From Alisma plantago-aquatica (lineage: Eukaryota > Streptophyta > Magnoliopsida > Alismatales > Alismataceae), in the NCBI GenBank assembly GCA_963693085.1, contig OY856411.1, positions 115,684,767 through 115,748,766 of the forward strand: DNA of 64,000 bases. Direction: 5' to 3'. The position numbers and the translations under genes were made by a program. Every line of letters starts with the position of its first letter. The first letter of the stretch is position 1. The notes beneath the pieces were generated by a model that saw nothing but the letters and a program-made list of their open reading frames with translations, searched no databases and was not told where the DNA came from. Positions 24,070 to 36,460 of the stretch are shown here, one piece after another.

Positions 24070-26190
24070 TAGGATTTCCCCCCCCCCAAATCTTAGGAAA
24101 ATAGGTTAGGGGTATTTCCTACATATCCTCCTTATGTTCCCACATTGCCTCTTCAACTCAACAATGAAGGAACATCACTGTTACCACTATTATCTTTTTT
24201 CTTTCTCAGCCTCAAAATCTTCTTGTCTTGAACCAAAATTGGACCTTCTATATATGATATATCATCATCAAGTTTCACTTGCACCAATGAGGTTTTTGGT
24301 TCTATTCTTAGATGTAATTTACTCAATAAGGATATGTGAAACATGTTGTGTAGGATTTGATGTTTAGGTCTTATCTACAACTTAAAATCCACATTCTAAA
24401 TCACACAAAAGGTTTAATCTGGTGCTAGTTTACCAAGACTTTGAATCGTTTCCATTGTGATACCTTGATAAATCTTGAATCATAAATTGGAACTCCAAGG
24501 TCTATTGAAATTATCAACATATAACTTTGGTTAGTCGTGTGTTGCCTTTAGATATTGACTAATCAATTTTTTGACCTTCTCAATTGTCTATTGTATCAAC
24601 TCTAGACCCATTAGCTGATATTCATCAGAATCGTACCAACATAGGGGTGATCTATACATCCTTCCATATAAGGACTCATTTGGGCCATGTCTTGACTCCT
24701 CTTCTAGATTTTTAGAAACAAAATTATTATTGATAACTCCAAATTAGGAGTAGCATAGTTATCCTTGTCCTTCTTAAGATTCCTTGAAGAAAATGAGATC
24801 ACATGTTTAGTGTGCATCAACATACCTCTGAGACCATTCTTTGAGGCATTGTGAAAAGATATATAACCATTATTAGGATAGGGAAACACTAAAATGGTGT
24901 GGATGCTAGTTTATCCTTCAACATTTGGGAGCTCTATTGACATCCTTTTGTCCATATAAAAGACACATCTTTCTTTGTATACATACTTAATAATAAGGAT
25001 ATTATTCTAAAATCCTTGATGAACTGCTTGTAGTAACCTGACAACCCTTGGAAGCTTTGTATATCCATAGATATTCTCAACTTCTCCTACAATAGGCCTA
25101 ACTCCCCTTGCTTGGGATGCACACAAATCCCTTTTTTGGATAAGATGTGGCCTAGAAATGACACTTATGTCAATCATAATTCACACTTTCTAAACGTTGC
25201 ATATAGATGATGAATCCTCAAGAGTCCCTAGTTCATTTGGAGAAGTTTCTCATGATGTTCCCATTCCTTGGAATAGATCAATATGCCTTCTATGAAGACC
25301 ATGGAAAACTGGTCTTGATGATTATGTTTCAATACTCATTCATCAGGTCCTTCAAATTATTAGGTGTGTTGGTTCCCAAATGACATGGCTACAAACTCAT
25401 AGTTCTTGTATCTAGTCATCAAGGATGTCTTAGGTATATATTTGGCTTTAATCCTCATATGATTATACCCTTACCACATATCTTCCTTTGAAAAACTATA
25501 GCTCCCTTCATGTGATCAAACAAGTCATCGATCCTTGGAAAATGATACTTGTTCTTCATTGTAACTTTTTTTAAATGCATGTAATCATTACACAATCCCA
25601 TTGAGCCATCCTTTTTACTTTCATGCTAAATAGGTTGACCTTAGGGGGAAGTGTTATGACAGATAAAACCCTTACTTAAAAACTATTGTAACCTCTTCTT
25701 TAACATTTAGATCCCTATTGGTTCCATTATAAATGGTGCATGTGCTATGGGATGTGTATCATGAAGAATATTGGTCTCAAAATCAATATTACTAGGAGGT
25801 AATACATCAAGAAACTCATCAGAAAAAACATACTCAAACTCTTGAACTACTGGTATCTTACAGATACTAGGACTTAATACCTTAGTGTGAACCACATAAG
25901 ATAGAAAAGCCTCACAATCGTGCCTGATCATCCTCTCCGCTATGGGACCATACATAAAAATATATTAAGAATGTTCTTGTCTCCTCCAAAAGTTTGAAAG
26001 ACATATTACTCCCAAAACTCATCAACCTTGTACCTATAGTTCAACACCAACTTATACATCTCTAACATATACATTCTAAAGATCACATCAACTATGTGCA
26101 TCTCAGTGGCACAAAATCCACTTGGATGTTGCACTTAGAGAAGACAAGAACACACAATAGACACCTAACACACAACTAAGGATCTAACTA
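24070..26190 (-). pseudogene. degenerate Ty3/gypsy pol (RT, RNase H, integrase C-terminus), minus strand
   Basis: Reading leftward: the linker before RT (25955-25707, with VVQEFEYVFSDEFLDVLPP); an RT fragment (about 25570-25250, with [13 protein letters not shown]); an RNase H start (24889-24704, with FHNASKNGLRG and SRNLKKDKDNYATPNLELS); and the integrase tail (24344-24153, with FHISLLSKL and DISYIEGPILVQDKKILRLR). The catalytic Tyr/Phe-x-Asp-Asp box of RT reads F-I-E-G, so both aspartates are gone. Many stops and frameshifts occur, and the central integrase is missing. The enzyme would once have copied and integrated the element. It probably belongs with the gag remnant at 27100-27710 and the family C LTRs, judging by strand and order. 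Confidence 0.8.
24079..24088. repeat. poly-C run
   Basis: About ten C residues in a row, in otherwise AT-rich sequence. It could be a slippage site or a sequencing or assembly weak point. Confidence 0.8.
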
Positions 26191-26370
26191 CATGGGTATT
26201 AAGAAAAATAGATTTAGATCAATGATTAACATGTGTGTTACAACTCATAATCACCTCTCGAGTGACAACTTAGTGTGTCACACCCAAATCAACAAAAAAA
26301 TACATGTACATAAGTACACAAGTCATCATGAAAAGTTCTATTTGACTATAACAACTTGAGGGTTTACAAT

Positions 26371-26661
26371 TGTAACATCCCAGGATTTGAGGCCTCGGAT
26401 AACATGATCTTAAAGGGAATGATTGGACTACCCATATCACCAAGGTGCACCTCCTTTTCCGAGAGCCCATCTCTAAAGAACTCCATAGTTAAGCGTGCTC
26501 AGCTTGGATTAGTACTAGGATGGGTGATCAGTCGGGAAGTTGACCCCTGCTTGCACGTGAGTGAGGACAAAGCGTGCAGTTAAGGCTAGTGGTGGTTTGT
26601 GGGGCCAGTCGTCATTCCTAAAACTCTACTAGAGCCTTGGGCAGTGGGCCCGGGCATCACA
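26371..26661 (+). mobile_element. Cassandra-type TRIM solo LTR
   Basis: The 291-bp unit starts TGTAACATCCCAGGATTTGA and carries the features known from Cassandra LTRs: CCAAGGTGCACCTCCTTTTC, then a 5S rRNA-like core, then GTGAGGACAAAG and GGGGCCAGTCGTCATTC. It ends ...CATCACA. The flanking ACAAT (26366-26370) and ACAAC (26662-26666) fit a 5-bp duplication with one change. Cassandra elements are short, non-coding LTR retrotransposons found across vascular plants. No second LTR or internal domain follows, so this is a solo LTR, sitting between gag and pol of the old minus-strand element. Confidence 0.88.
26425..26548 (+). ncRNA. 5S rRNA-derived sequence within the Cassandra LTR
   Basis: The stretch aligns with the 3' two-thirds of plant 5S rRNA. 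Box A region is TAGTTAAGCGTGCTCAGC (26486-26503) and box C region is AGTACTAGGATGGGTGATCA (26511-26530). It is not a functional 5S gene, since it is diverged at many positions and is single and not in an array. In Cassandra the 5S part supplies an RNA polymerase III promoter, and both promoter boxes are largely retained here. Confidence 0.8.
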
Positions 26662-26699
26662 ACAACACCCCTAGGTTGTGCCATCACATAAAAATAGGA

Positions 26700-27099
26700 T
26701 GTTTCTTGTAATTTAACTCTTCCTTGACATGTCCCTATGGATCTTGTCGATCTAGCTTGATAACTCTATCTATTCCTTCTACTAATTCAACCACCATAGT
26801 GATGTAGTATCTTATGGTTAATCCCCTAAGATTGAGACATATCCTAGTGCAACTTGGTGTAGAGCATTCTCACAGGCTTCGACTAATGGTAGTAAAAGTA
26901 TTTTTTCTATAAAAATTGTACGGCCATGACAACCCTATTCATAGAGACATACCCAAAACTATACCCCTAGATGGTGTTAGTCCTCTCCCTCAGACTCTTC
27001 TCAGAAAATACTATGTTTATTGGTGTTGCATCCTTGACCCTAATGTTGTTGTGGTCTATTGGTACTACTAGTAATGCGACCTTGATAATCCCAAAAAAC
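26700..27099 (-). other. decayed gag-pol spacer, nothing clearly readable
   Basis: Lies between the gag remnant and the pol remnant on the minus strand, where a zinc knuckle and protease would be expected. I could not read either with confidence. Confidence 0.35.
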
Positions 27100-27710
27100 T
27101 CTATTTCTTAGATCATCCATAAACTATCTTGAAAACTTTGTTGAATTCCTCTTTGCATCATTGTCGTGGATGCCAATCGAGGTCATCTTAATCCTCTTCA
27201 CTGACTCTATAAAGGAGGAAACTCATGTGACTAAAAAGTCAAGGCCAACCATACAAATTCAACATTTAATCCCTTCTCAAACTATATAATCTTATCCAAC
27301 TTGGTCGCTTCAATGTGCTCTAAAAACCATAACAACTGAAAAAAACAAGTTTGATATTCATGCACCATCACTTACTATTCCAAACTTGATCAAACTACAT
27401 GATGTTATCTTCGAAATAAAATAGATGAAAGTATCTATTTACAAACTCAATCCAAATTCCATTCAGGAAATGACTTCCCTTATGTCTTCTCTTCCATTAT
27501 GACCCAGTGATGTTCATCATTCCCTTTCAACAAGTAGATGACACATGTAACATATTGAATCTCAAATTCTTTTGTAATTGTACCCATTTTTCATCCTTTC
27601 ATTTCCTTCTTATCCTTTTTGTCCTTTTCCCTAAACTTCCCTATATTTTCTATCCTCTTTGTCCTCAATGTTGGGATTGAGCTATAGCTAATGGCTTGAA
27701 CTACATTTAC
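27100..27710 (-). pseudogene. degenerate Ty3/gypsy gag, minus strand
   Basis: The minus strand gives a broken frame with the gag core pattern: VIYLLKGNDEHHWVIMEEKT, then a stretch with VMVHEYQTCFFQLLWF, then IEATKLDKII and FEKGLNVEFV. These correspond to the A-x-Y-M-L-x-G-x-A-x-x-W-W, S-V-x-E-Y-x-x-x-F and F-x-x-G-L motifs of the retrotransposon gag domain. Several stops are present. It forms the capsid in an active element. Its place upstream (on the minus strand) of the pol remnant suggests both came from one element. Confidence 0.65.
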
Positions 27711-27734
27711 CGACATTCATGACAATGAATGGGT

Positions 27735-30050
27735 GTTTGCACAAATATCTCAAATTATGTGTTAATTAGAATTTGATAATGCAAATTGGACAACTCTGAG
27801 AGATAATGAGTAGATTATGTTCATTTAGAGTAATTGTGGCTTTTTTAGATAAGAAATGAGAATTAATGTGAAGTTGAGTTATTTAATGTGATAATAATCT
27901 TTTTTCTTTCTCTTTCCTCCAAAATGTTATTAAAAGTAATAAAAAGGAGAATAGGAGGTAAGACATGAATCTTAAATGAATTTATAATATCCACCTCTAA
28001 TTTTATTTAAATATTTTCTAAGAAAATACATATGTATTAATTCACCCTTTTAAAATGCATTAACATACAAATTGATGGACAATATAGTGGTTAATGGCCA
28101 TAGCTCTTAAAGGCAAAAATCTATTACATCACATTAATCTAATCACTAATATTAGCCTAGGTTCAAATTTTAGGTCATTTGGACCATGTTTGACCCTTCA
28201 AATCCATTTTATAAGATTTGACTATAGTGTAACTATGGTTTTAATTCAATTTCAATTATGTACCACATTTAACTTAAGGTTCGGTATTGAATGGGTGTCA
28301 CACGTTACTTTCCATTCATTTTATTCTCCTACGCGAGATACAAGGATTGAGATACAATGTGCTCAGTCTGACTTTGATCCAACGGTTCTAGAGCCGTCAG
28401 TTAGATCTAGACGTTTTGAGAGTCTGTGCAACCTCTTGATGTCTTGCATCCGTGACACGTTCTCACTCCCTAGTCTATCGTTTCAACTGATTCCTTTGTC
28501 TTTGAATTCATCTCACTATGTCGATTAATATGATCCTTAACTCCCCTATTCTCCCTCCCTATGTACAAAACACCCATTTAGGTATTTGCTCTTCTCTCTG
28601 CCCCCATCTCGTAGAGTGATCTACAATCCATCCCATGGCTATTTAAGAGGTCAAAAACAATCCTTGTGGATCACCTTCTACACCTCCTCGCCCAATTTTA
28701 CCTCATATTCCCAGAAGGTCCTTGGGATGCTCATTTGTCTTCTCTTGTGATGAGGACCCTTCCTAGCATCCTACACCTCGATCGGCTCAATTGAGAAGTA
28801 GGTAACCATCTCGATTACCTATACGTTGATTTCTTATCATTAGTTTCAACTAGTTTGCTCCAAGTTGCCATATCTTATAGCCCAACTTTGAGCCTCTACT
28901 GGTGCTAGGTCACCATGGCAAATCACTAAACCCATGAGGCCGGGAATTATCGGTTTGGCATCGGTTTGTATTCTCAAGTATTTTTTAGGACTTAGTGGAG
29001 TCATATCTCCTTGCTCTATGTGGTTTTGAACCTTAAGATCTCTCCCCTATTTCACAACTTTCTCATGAATTTTCAAATTTCCAATCTTCTTCTTTACCTC
29101 TGTTGGGTCTCGTTGACCTTGTTATGACCCTGAGGAGTCAGTAGTAGGGTAAGTTGGATGAGGAATCATATGTTGTTGGAGTTTGGGTCTAGACTTGGAA
29201 GCAGTAGCTTTTAGTGACCACAACAGGCTCTTCCAGCCACTACTGGAGACTAGCTAGTATATGTTTGACTTGGATTGATATCAAGAAGAGATCTAGGTAC
29301 TTGGTTTTGCATGTTTTACCTGGTAGATCGATGAAGAATCCATCAAATTTGGTCCAAGAATATGTGCTTGAGGAACACATCATTGTCTGAGAAGGGGAAG
29401 ATACTAGGTCTTGAAAAGACCTACTTGCATCCGCCATCTCAATCAACTTTTTAACCTAGCAAGGGTATAATCAGTATTTGCTTTTATCTTTTGCTCATTT
29501 ACTAAATGTTGGGGCGAGTGGTGTTGTACTAGCTGGCAGGTGCCAATCGGCCCAAGTCAGCATGGGCCCAGACCGTTGACAACTGAACTAAGTTTCCAAT
29601 ATACACACATGTATTTTTCTTGAATTATCATTGGTCAATTTTACATAATCCCTAATAAACCAAAGGATTGTCAGTAAAATACAAATAAATAGTCATTGGA
29701 AAGGGTGTTTTGTGTAGAATCTGAGTTTAAGTTTTTTAGTATTGATTTTTATCTTTATCTCAATGTTTATTTTAAAAACCATTTTAATTATATAAAATAT
29801 ATTAAAATATATATCTAATTCATTTTAACTCCAAATTTAAGAAATATATATGTTTTCTTAATCAGGAGAATCCAAGTAATCATTTGGTCCTAGTTTTGAG
29901 TCCCAATTCTATGGTTTTCATAAAAGGTCAAAAATTAGTGTCTCTCCCCTAATATGATTTGTAAACCCTAATCCATGTGTATAAACTTGTATCAAGGATA
30001 AAAGTGAGACTGGTCATAATTTATGAACGATCTTCTTTAAGATTCTAAAG
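27735..30050 (+). mobile_element. diverged family D LTR copy
   Basis: The order of matching blocks follows the young family D LTR at 57233-60429. TTTGACCCTTCAAATC at 28190 matches the region at 57683. TAATGGGTGTCACACGTTACTT near 28289-28310 parallels TGCCTGTAACGCGTTACTCT at 57784. ATAAATAGTCATTGGA at 29685 is identical to 59141. The copy is much more diverged than the two LTRs of the young element and shorter. It sits inside the minus-strand gag. Its ends are approximate, and frames in it (for example 28094-28528) are not supported as genes. Confidence 0.6.
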
Positions 30051-30547
30051 TGAGGTATGTATGTGAACCCTATTTCTGTAAGTCCATTATAACCCTAAGT
30101 TGGACATTTTTACCCGAACCTAATTTTCCAAAGAGGCTTTGCTTAGCCTTTATTTCCTTTGTTGCTTTTTGTGGCATTTTTACTCCAATCATTCTAGGGT
30201 CTTGGACCCCAGTTGCAAAGTTATTTCTAATTCTTAAATATGCCATTGAATTATTCTAGCATGATGATATAATTGACTAATTATCTAATTTAGTGTACAT
30301 TTGTACAAACCACCCATAGTTTTTGGCATGAGCCCAGGGGAACGTGATAATTCTCCCCAGGGGAATGTGGAAATTCTCCTCACTTAATATATATTTGGAT
30401 GTTTTGGAATGTTTTACTCTCCCTCTTCGCATGTTCTTTATGATGTCCAACCATATATGCATAACCATAATCAATGGTTCGATATGGTGGAATTGTAATA
30501 ATAGACTTGAACATAAGCGTATATCCCTATAGATGTAGTAAACCTAT
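30051..30547 (-). mobile_element. family C internal start (leader and gag N-terminal remnant), second copy
   Basis: On the minus strand this follows the primer site at 30548-30559 and shares M-V-M-H-I-W-L-D-I-I-K-N with the equivalent place in copy 1 (2880-3377). Beyond that the frame has no recognisable domain. The diverged family D LTR separates it from the rest of gag. Confidence 0.45.
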
Positions 30548-30559
30548 GATCTAATACCA
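30548..30559 (-). other. primer-binding site of family C, second copy
   Basis: The minus strand reads TGGTATTAGATC directly after the LTR end, one to three changes from the plant initiator-methionine primer site TGGTATCAGAGC. It fixes the orientation of family C. Confidence 0.6.
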
Positions 30560-32792
30560 AAAACTTGTAAAACAACAATGCCAAAAAAGTGAGACTTCTC
30601 AAGGGAATCCTTCTTAAAACCTCAAAAATTAATAATCACATTAAAAATATTTGGATCACATATTAAAAATGCTTCCAAATTCTACAATTAATATTATCAT
30701 CAACTCAAGTTTCATATAAGAAGTCACAATGACATATTACAATTTACATAAACAATAAGGAAACTTTACAAAAGGTCTAGAGGCATGCTCACAATATCTC
30801 AACAAATAAAACTACATAGAGCTTATATACACGAAATTACTATAGAACATGGATGAAAAATCTTAAAACTCATATATGTACATCTCTATAGGACGTGCAC
30901 ACTAAAACTCATGCCATATAAAGTTACCACAAAACCTTTCTTCCTAGAATTGAGTGTAAACAACTAGATAAGACTATATTCCTATACTCTTTATCATTGA
31001 AGGAGGTTACACAAACACCACCTACCTCCAAGATGCCTTCACACAAACATCACCCACCTTTCAACTTAAGATTGGGTCCCTCCTTGTTGATCTTCTATGA
31101 CACTACTGGGATATTTAGGTTTCTCACCTAGAAAGATGTGAAAAACCACAATGGTGACATAGTGATTCCCAATAATATAATATAACATATTAAATGTATA
31201 CTATTTACCAAAGAAATGATTTAAATGAAATATTTAAACAATTAAGTATATAAACTATCAAAGTGTTGGTACACACTTATGCAACCAATTTGGCATCAAT
31301 TCAAAATGATATGATGTTAGTCAACATGTACATGTCGTCCTATAAATAAGCTTACCAATTCAAGGTAACATCCATGTTTAGATAAATGTAAACCTAAGAA
31401 AATAAGTTACACACATGAAGTATATTAAGCATTGAATGATTAGGGAATACCAATCAATCAGCTAGCTAGATGCTATTAAGCCATTCTAGCAATCAATACA
31501 ATATTTAAGAATATCTAGATTCCCTAGATATATCCACATAAACTCTAGTCAAGGAAAGGTGAAAAAAAGGTTAGGTTGACAACTAATTCATCTACCATGG
31601 ATATGTTCTTAACAGAGGATCCACCAATTTTAGACATGCCTTGGGTACACAAGTTACGATGTCAAAACAAACAATAACCCTCAATGCCACATTCCATCTC
31701 ATTATCATCATCTGATTCATATTCATTTCCCTCAAATGATCAATATTTATTGAGACCCAAACATTGCTTAAAGATGATATAATATAACTTTTCTAATAAT
31801 ACTTGTATATTCACAAATATATTTTTCCAAGTATCTTTTCCCAACTCCATCTTGCTACAAGATTTTTTCATTTGACTAGTCCCCCAAACGAATCAAGGGA
31901 ATATATTTGGGGACTCATGGATCTATAACTTATGTTTCTCTTTTAGATAATTAGATTTGTTATCTATGAGAACACAAACCATAGTTTTAAATAAGCAAGA
32001 AATTATGCATAAATAACTTAAAAGGGTGTTATATATAGAATAATGAAAATATAGCTTTTTAAGTAAAAGCAATTATACCACACCTCTAGTCACATTGAGT
32101 CATTTCATGTAACCCAATCCTTCATGATAATCAAGGTTAATAGTCTCCCTTGATAAGCATAGGTTATCATACCCCTAGGTTCTCATACCAGTCTGAAAGA
32201 ACTATATTTAGAACCCTCATTTCCCTTGAATATGTCATTTTTACATGTTTTAGAAGAATAATAGTACTACGATAGATTGCATCATACAAGAACAACTCAC
32301 ATATTAAAATCTTACAAACATTGAAATTACATATATAAGACAAATAAGATATCATTAACTTTTAAAGTCAACAAAAGTTGTATGTTCACCTAGAAGTAGT
32401 GGCTAACCATATTTTAATTTAAAAAGGGATACTTGTAATATGTAATTCCAAAATGCATGAAGTATAATCATTGATCTAATTTAAATACATAAGAAGTTAC
32501 CATATTTTAGCATTTCCAAAGCAATATAATAGCAAGATCAGAACATGAAATCCTATATATAGGAGGTAATAAATGAGTCAAAGCTTATATTACTCGCCTA
32601 ACAAAGGCAAAAACAACTTTTCACTGAAGGAACAACTATGTAGCCAAACTTATGGACAAACCAAGGTGTTGAAGGAAAACCCTCAAAGATCTTATCTCAA
32701 GGATATCCAATCCATGAAGAAAAGAATGTCAATCAAGGAAAAAGAAGGCAAAACATGGCATATGACTCTATGATCGAAACCTTGGAGAAATA
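30560..32792 (-). mobile_element. family C LTR, copy 2, cut by a copia LTR
   Basis: Matches the pieces of copy 1 at 3391-3500, 4935-5465 and 9702-11300 in order and without the insertions seen there. It is followed on the minus strand by a primer site, so it acts as a 5' LTR. The copia LTR at 32793 interrupts its far end, so the true LTR start is not visible. Short frames inside are not genes. Confidence 0.6.
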
Positions 32793-34918
32793 TATTGGTA
32801 TGTATGCCCAGACAGCCAGTCATATGATGATTGTAATGACATAACTTGTAAATTATTTTATTAATAACAAAGGAAATCTTACACTTTATTATGTTTGTTA
32901 AATTTTTAGATAATGAAATAACATAATAAATGTCTAGAGAAAGATATTACTCAATGACATATGTTTTCAGGTTGAGGACCTAAATAATGAGATCATACAA
33001 ATATTAAGAGTATATACATTCTTGTTATATCCTTAGTCAGGTGTTATTGTGGAAGATAAATAGACAAAAATAACACATAAGATCAACGATTGAGTTTTTG
33101 ATGACAGAATCTCATTGGAGAACAATGTATCAGACAAACCCACCATATGAGTGAGACATGGAAACCTTGACTAAGTAAGCCTGAATCACGTCTTATAGTG
33201 ATGGTGGTGTTTGTGGTTTTTTGATCAAACATTAATACACTCATCACATGTTGTTTGGTATGTTTTTACATCATCAAACACAATCCTAAAACATGGGTTG
33301 TTATAAAGGTGATGATTGGGTCACTGTCACACATCAAGACTGAATGTGCATGATAAGATGGGATTTATCCCTCCTAAGGGAGCATCATATCCGAGACCAC
33401 TTAATTATAGAGACTAAGAAATGTGTGGCCACACACATTTGAGTCAATATTTGATATTGAGCTTACATATGTCTTAGACAGTATGCTCTGGTTCAAGAAA
33501 TAAGATTGAATAATAATGAGGATGATTGTTCCATGCCTCTAGTTCAATCAGGAAATCAGCGGCAAAGGAATTATACAAACATTATAACACCATACACAGA
33601 TTGTAGGTTTAAGTTTTTCTCCAACTTTCCATTTACATAGGTAGCAATTATGTGTGACTAGGAACTTCTCATTGCTTGTGATGTCATAAGTTGTTATGGA
33701 CATTCAATGTCAACATAATATGGGACCTATAGGGTCACACACATAGGAACTCATCTAGAATAGGAGTTTGATCTTGAATGATGATTGGATTGATTACTAA
33801 AGTGTTTAAGTATTCAATTCACACAATAAATCAACTAACTGGACTACCATATGATTGGTTCAAGTGTTGCGATAATTGTCTACAGTGTCAGACTAATTGT
33901 ATTGTACAATTGGCTGAAATTCAGCCTGACTCAGGTTGCAAGATGCCCATCTCACATTCACCAAATGGCCATTTCGGGGATGCAATTCGATCACATCATG
34001 GATTGGTGCTAACTTCATGATGAGCACTAATTGGAATTGAGTTGACGACATATGCACAAAACTTGGAAACTACAAAATGACAGTCTAGTAGTATGAGACG
34101 AATGTCTCGCACACCAAACAATCATTTGGGTGTGCCAGATGACCGTTTGGAGTGTCACAGGTTTCAAAGTTTCCATAATTGTTGTGAAAATTTGAGATCT
34201 TTCGGTCCCCACAGACTAGGAACCTTGGCCCTAACCTCACATATACATAAATAGGTATTGGGGGCTTCCCAAAATAGAACATAGACAATTGAGAATCAAT
34301 TTCTCTGACAATTGTTATCATCTCTATTGTAGTAACCGAGAGAGCCCAAGAAGTCCTACCTGACTAGGGAGGGATAACTACATGAGATAAATAAATGAGG
34401 ATCATTGTTGTAGGAGAGCATTATGGATGACTAGTACACCAGCAGAGGGACAACTTCCTGTCCATTCTATCAGGATGAAAAGAGTTCTAGTTGGTCTATG
34501 TCGACTTATCTAGAGGTGAGGTGTCATTTTCTCATCCCTAAGGAGGATGACATCAGACAATAGTCTATGGCGAGAGGAGTTGTTGTAGACGAGGATGTTC
34601 GAGTCTACTGTCCCGAGAGGAGTAGACAGAAGAGTCTCAGCATTTTCAGTGGAGGAGCAGTCAGACAAGTCCCAGTATTGTCCTTTGAGGAGTAGTCAGA
34701 TGAGTCCCAGTGCAACTAGGAGCTTCATATACACCATCCAAGATAGAGTGCTCATCTACGTCGATGAGGATTGTCGATGGACTTTCTCAAGGACCAGGTA
34801 TATCTTCATGAAACCATCCTTTTCATTGACTAGTTATTGACATGATCTGCTGGTTAATGGGAAATATGTCAGTAAAATTGTTGTTTATGCTGCCTCTCTG
34901 ATGTTGTATTTCCCAACA
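32793..34918 (+). mobile_element. Ty1/copia 5' LTR, Angela/TAR-like
   Basis: Starts TATTGGTATGTATGCCC, a decayed form of the TGTTGGAAATATGCCC start of this lineage. It ends TTTCCCAACA and is followed by a primer site. Inside it has the layout typical of Angela/TAR LTRs: TTATAAAGGTGATGATTGGG at 33301, a block around a GGAGCATCATATCCGAG word, and a TATA-type ACATAAATAGG before a leader. Length is about 2.1 kb. No second LTR lies in the window. Frames inside it are not genes. Confidence 0.7.
34243..34255 (+). promoter_or_regulatory. TATA-like box of the copia LTR
   Basis: TACATAAATAGG lies about 670 bp before the LTR end, where the U3/R promoter is expected. Confidence 0.45.
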
Positions 34919-34919
34919 G

Positions 34920-34932
34920 TGATATCAGATCC
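34920..34932 (+). other. copia primer-binding site
   Basis: TGATATCAGATCC begins one base after the LTR end, close to the copia consensus TGGTATCAGAGCC. It would prime minus-strand DNA synthesis with initiator-methionine tRNA. Confidence 0.7.
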
Positions 34933-35068
34933 ACGTCAATTAGTTGTATTTTGAAATAGTCCATATGATCAAATTTTTGGTTTTATCAATTTTATTTATT
35001 ACATGCGATGTGAATATTTAAACCAGTTGATCTTCATGTGTGACTAGTCACCGCACAATAAACTAAAC

Positions 35069-35107
<39 letters not shown>

Positions 35108-35952
35108 ATTTACACGTGTCACCTTAAAAGTGAGTTTTGATGGTGGAAGTATGGTTATGGAAAATAACCCCTATTATCTATGGATGGTTGTGAGGTTGGT
35201 TTAGCTTGTTTATCTCAGTCTACAAACTGATCCTCTCTCTTATCTTCTCAATGTAAAAGTATTATTCTCTTCTACCTTTGCTCCCCTAGAATGTAACTAG
35301 AGATTTCTCAATAATTATGGCAAAGTAGGATAGTTTACTTTCTTGTTTTGATGAAAAAAGAAAGATGCGAACCGAATGCATAGAGGAAACAAGCCGACTG
35401 ACTGGAGGGTCCAAGCCGACCATCTGGAGCAGCCAAACGATTAGCTACATGACGACCAACCAATCATTTGGAGGAGACAGACAACTGACTGGAGGTGACC
35501 AACCGACCGAACAAGAGGCGAGCCAAGAGAATCAAAGGTTGAACTAGTCAACCAAGATTGTTAAGCACATATCTTCATCAATAACATGTTTGTTGATGTG
35601 ATGTGGACCTAGGTTGTGGTAATTCCTTGTGGCCCTAAGGAATTACATTAGGCTGACCATAACCATCACATTCATTTATTGCATGTTTTCATTGTGGGTT
35701 ATAGCATGTATAAGATACATACTATATATATGGTGATTGGTTAATGTGTATGCATTTATACAAACTCCCTCAATAAAAATATTATGTCTTATATTCTTTC
35801 CATAAGCAACAGACTAAAAAGCTTGATCGAATAAGTGTGGGAAAGCCCTAGCGTGGTGTGTTGTCTAATGCATGGAAGTGTGATGGTAGATGTGTGGTTA
35901 TGTCCTATTAGGGTGCATAGTCTATTGTGTTGGATTATGGGTCATGCTTAAC
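34933..35952. other. short copia leader then unassigned sequence
   Basis: About 130 bp of likely copia leader runs into a TA microsatellite (35071-35104). No gag or pol of copia type follows. At 35385-35520 the words CCGACTGACTGGAGG, CCGACCATCTGGAG and CAACTGACTGGAGG recur, a short word array. No other gene or repeat is recognised up to 35952. Confidence 0.45.
35071..35104. repeat. AT microsatellite
   Basis: Seventeen uninterrupted AT steps. Confidence 0.9.
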
Positions 35953-36455
35953 CGTGGGAGCACATCCCACTATCACACAGACAACAAGGTGTTACAAAAA
36001 AACGTGCGGAAATCACCATAACCATGGATTACCAAAAACACAGGTTAACTAAAACTGATTGTGGAAAGCTGATAAACTGAGAAACTTATTACATTTAGGG
36101 CCACATCCTACAACGAAACATGTTATATAAACATTTATAAGACTTAATACATGTACACAACTTAGAGGAATAGTTGTCTAGCCATCACATGATTTCATCA
36201 CCTGTTTATATGTACATAAAGGCCCACCTCCAACCAACAACATGATATATAAAACATCAACATATATACATCATGAAGCAGTGTCAAAACACCTCCAAGG
36301 GCCTATGAGTACATGGATGACTCTAAGAATCTACTAAAATACAACTAAAACAACAACATATCCATCGCTTGCCTTTGACTTCTCATCTTGATTCGCGGTC
36401 GTAACTCCACGAACACCACCACGTCTAGCTCAAACACCTAAAAAGGGTGTAAACC

Positions 36456-36460
36456 AGTGG
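36456..36460. repeat. target site duplication, left (AGTGG)
   Basis: Repeated exactly at 39272-39276 after the nested LTR. Confidence 0.8.

Noticed and set aside
26425..26548. A functional 5S rRNA gene
   Set aside because: It is embedded in a Cassandra LTR, is diverged at many positions, lacks the proper 5' end and terminator, and is a single copy.
28094..28528. The 144-codon plus-strand ORF as a gene
   Set aside because: It lies wholly within a diverged family D LTR copy, has no recognisable domain, and its homologous region in the young LTR is not open in the same way.
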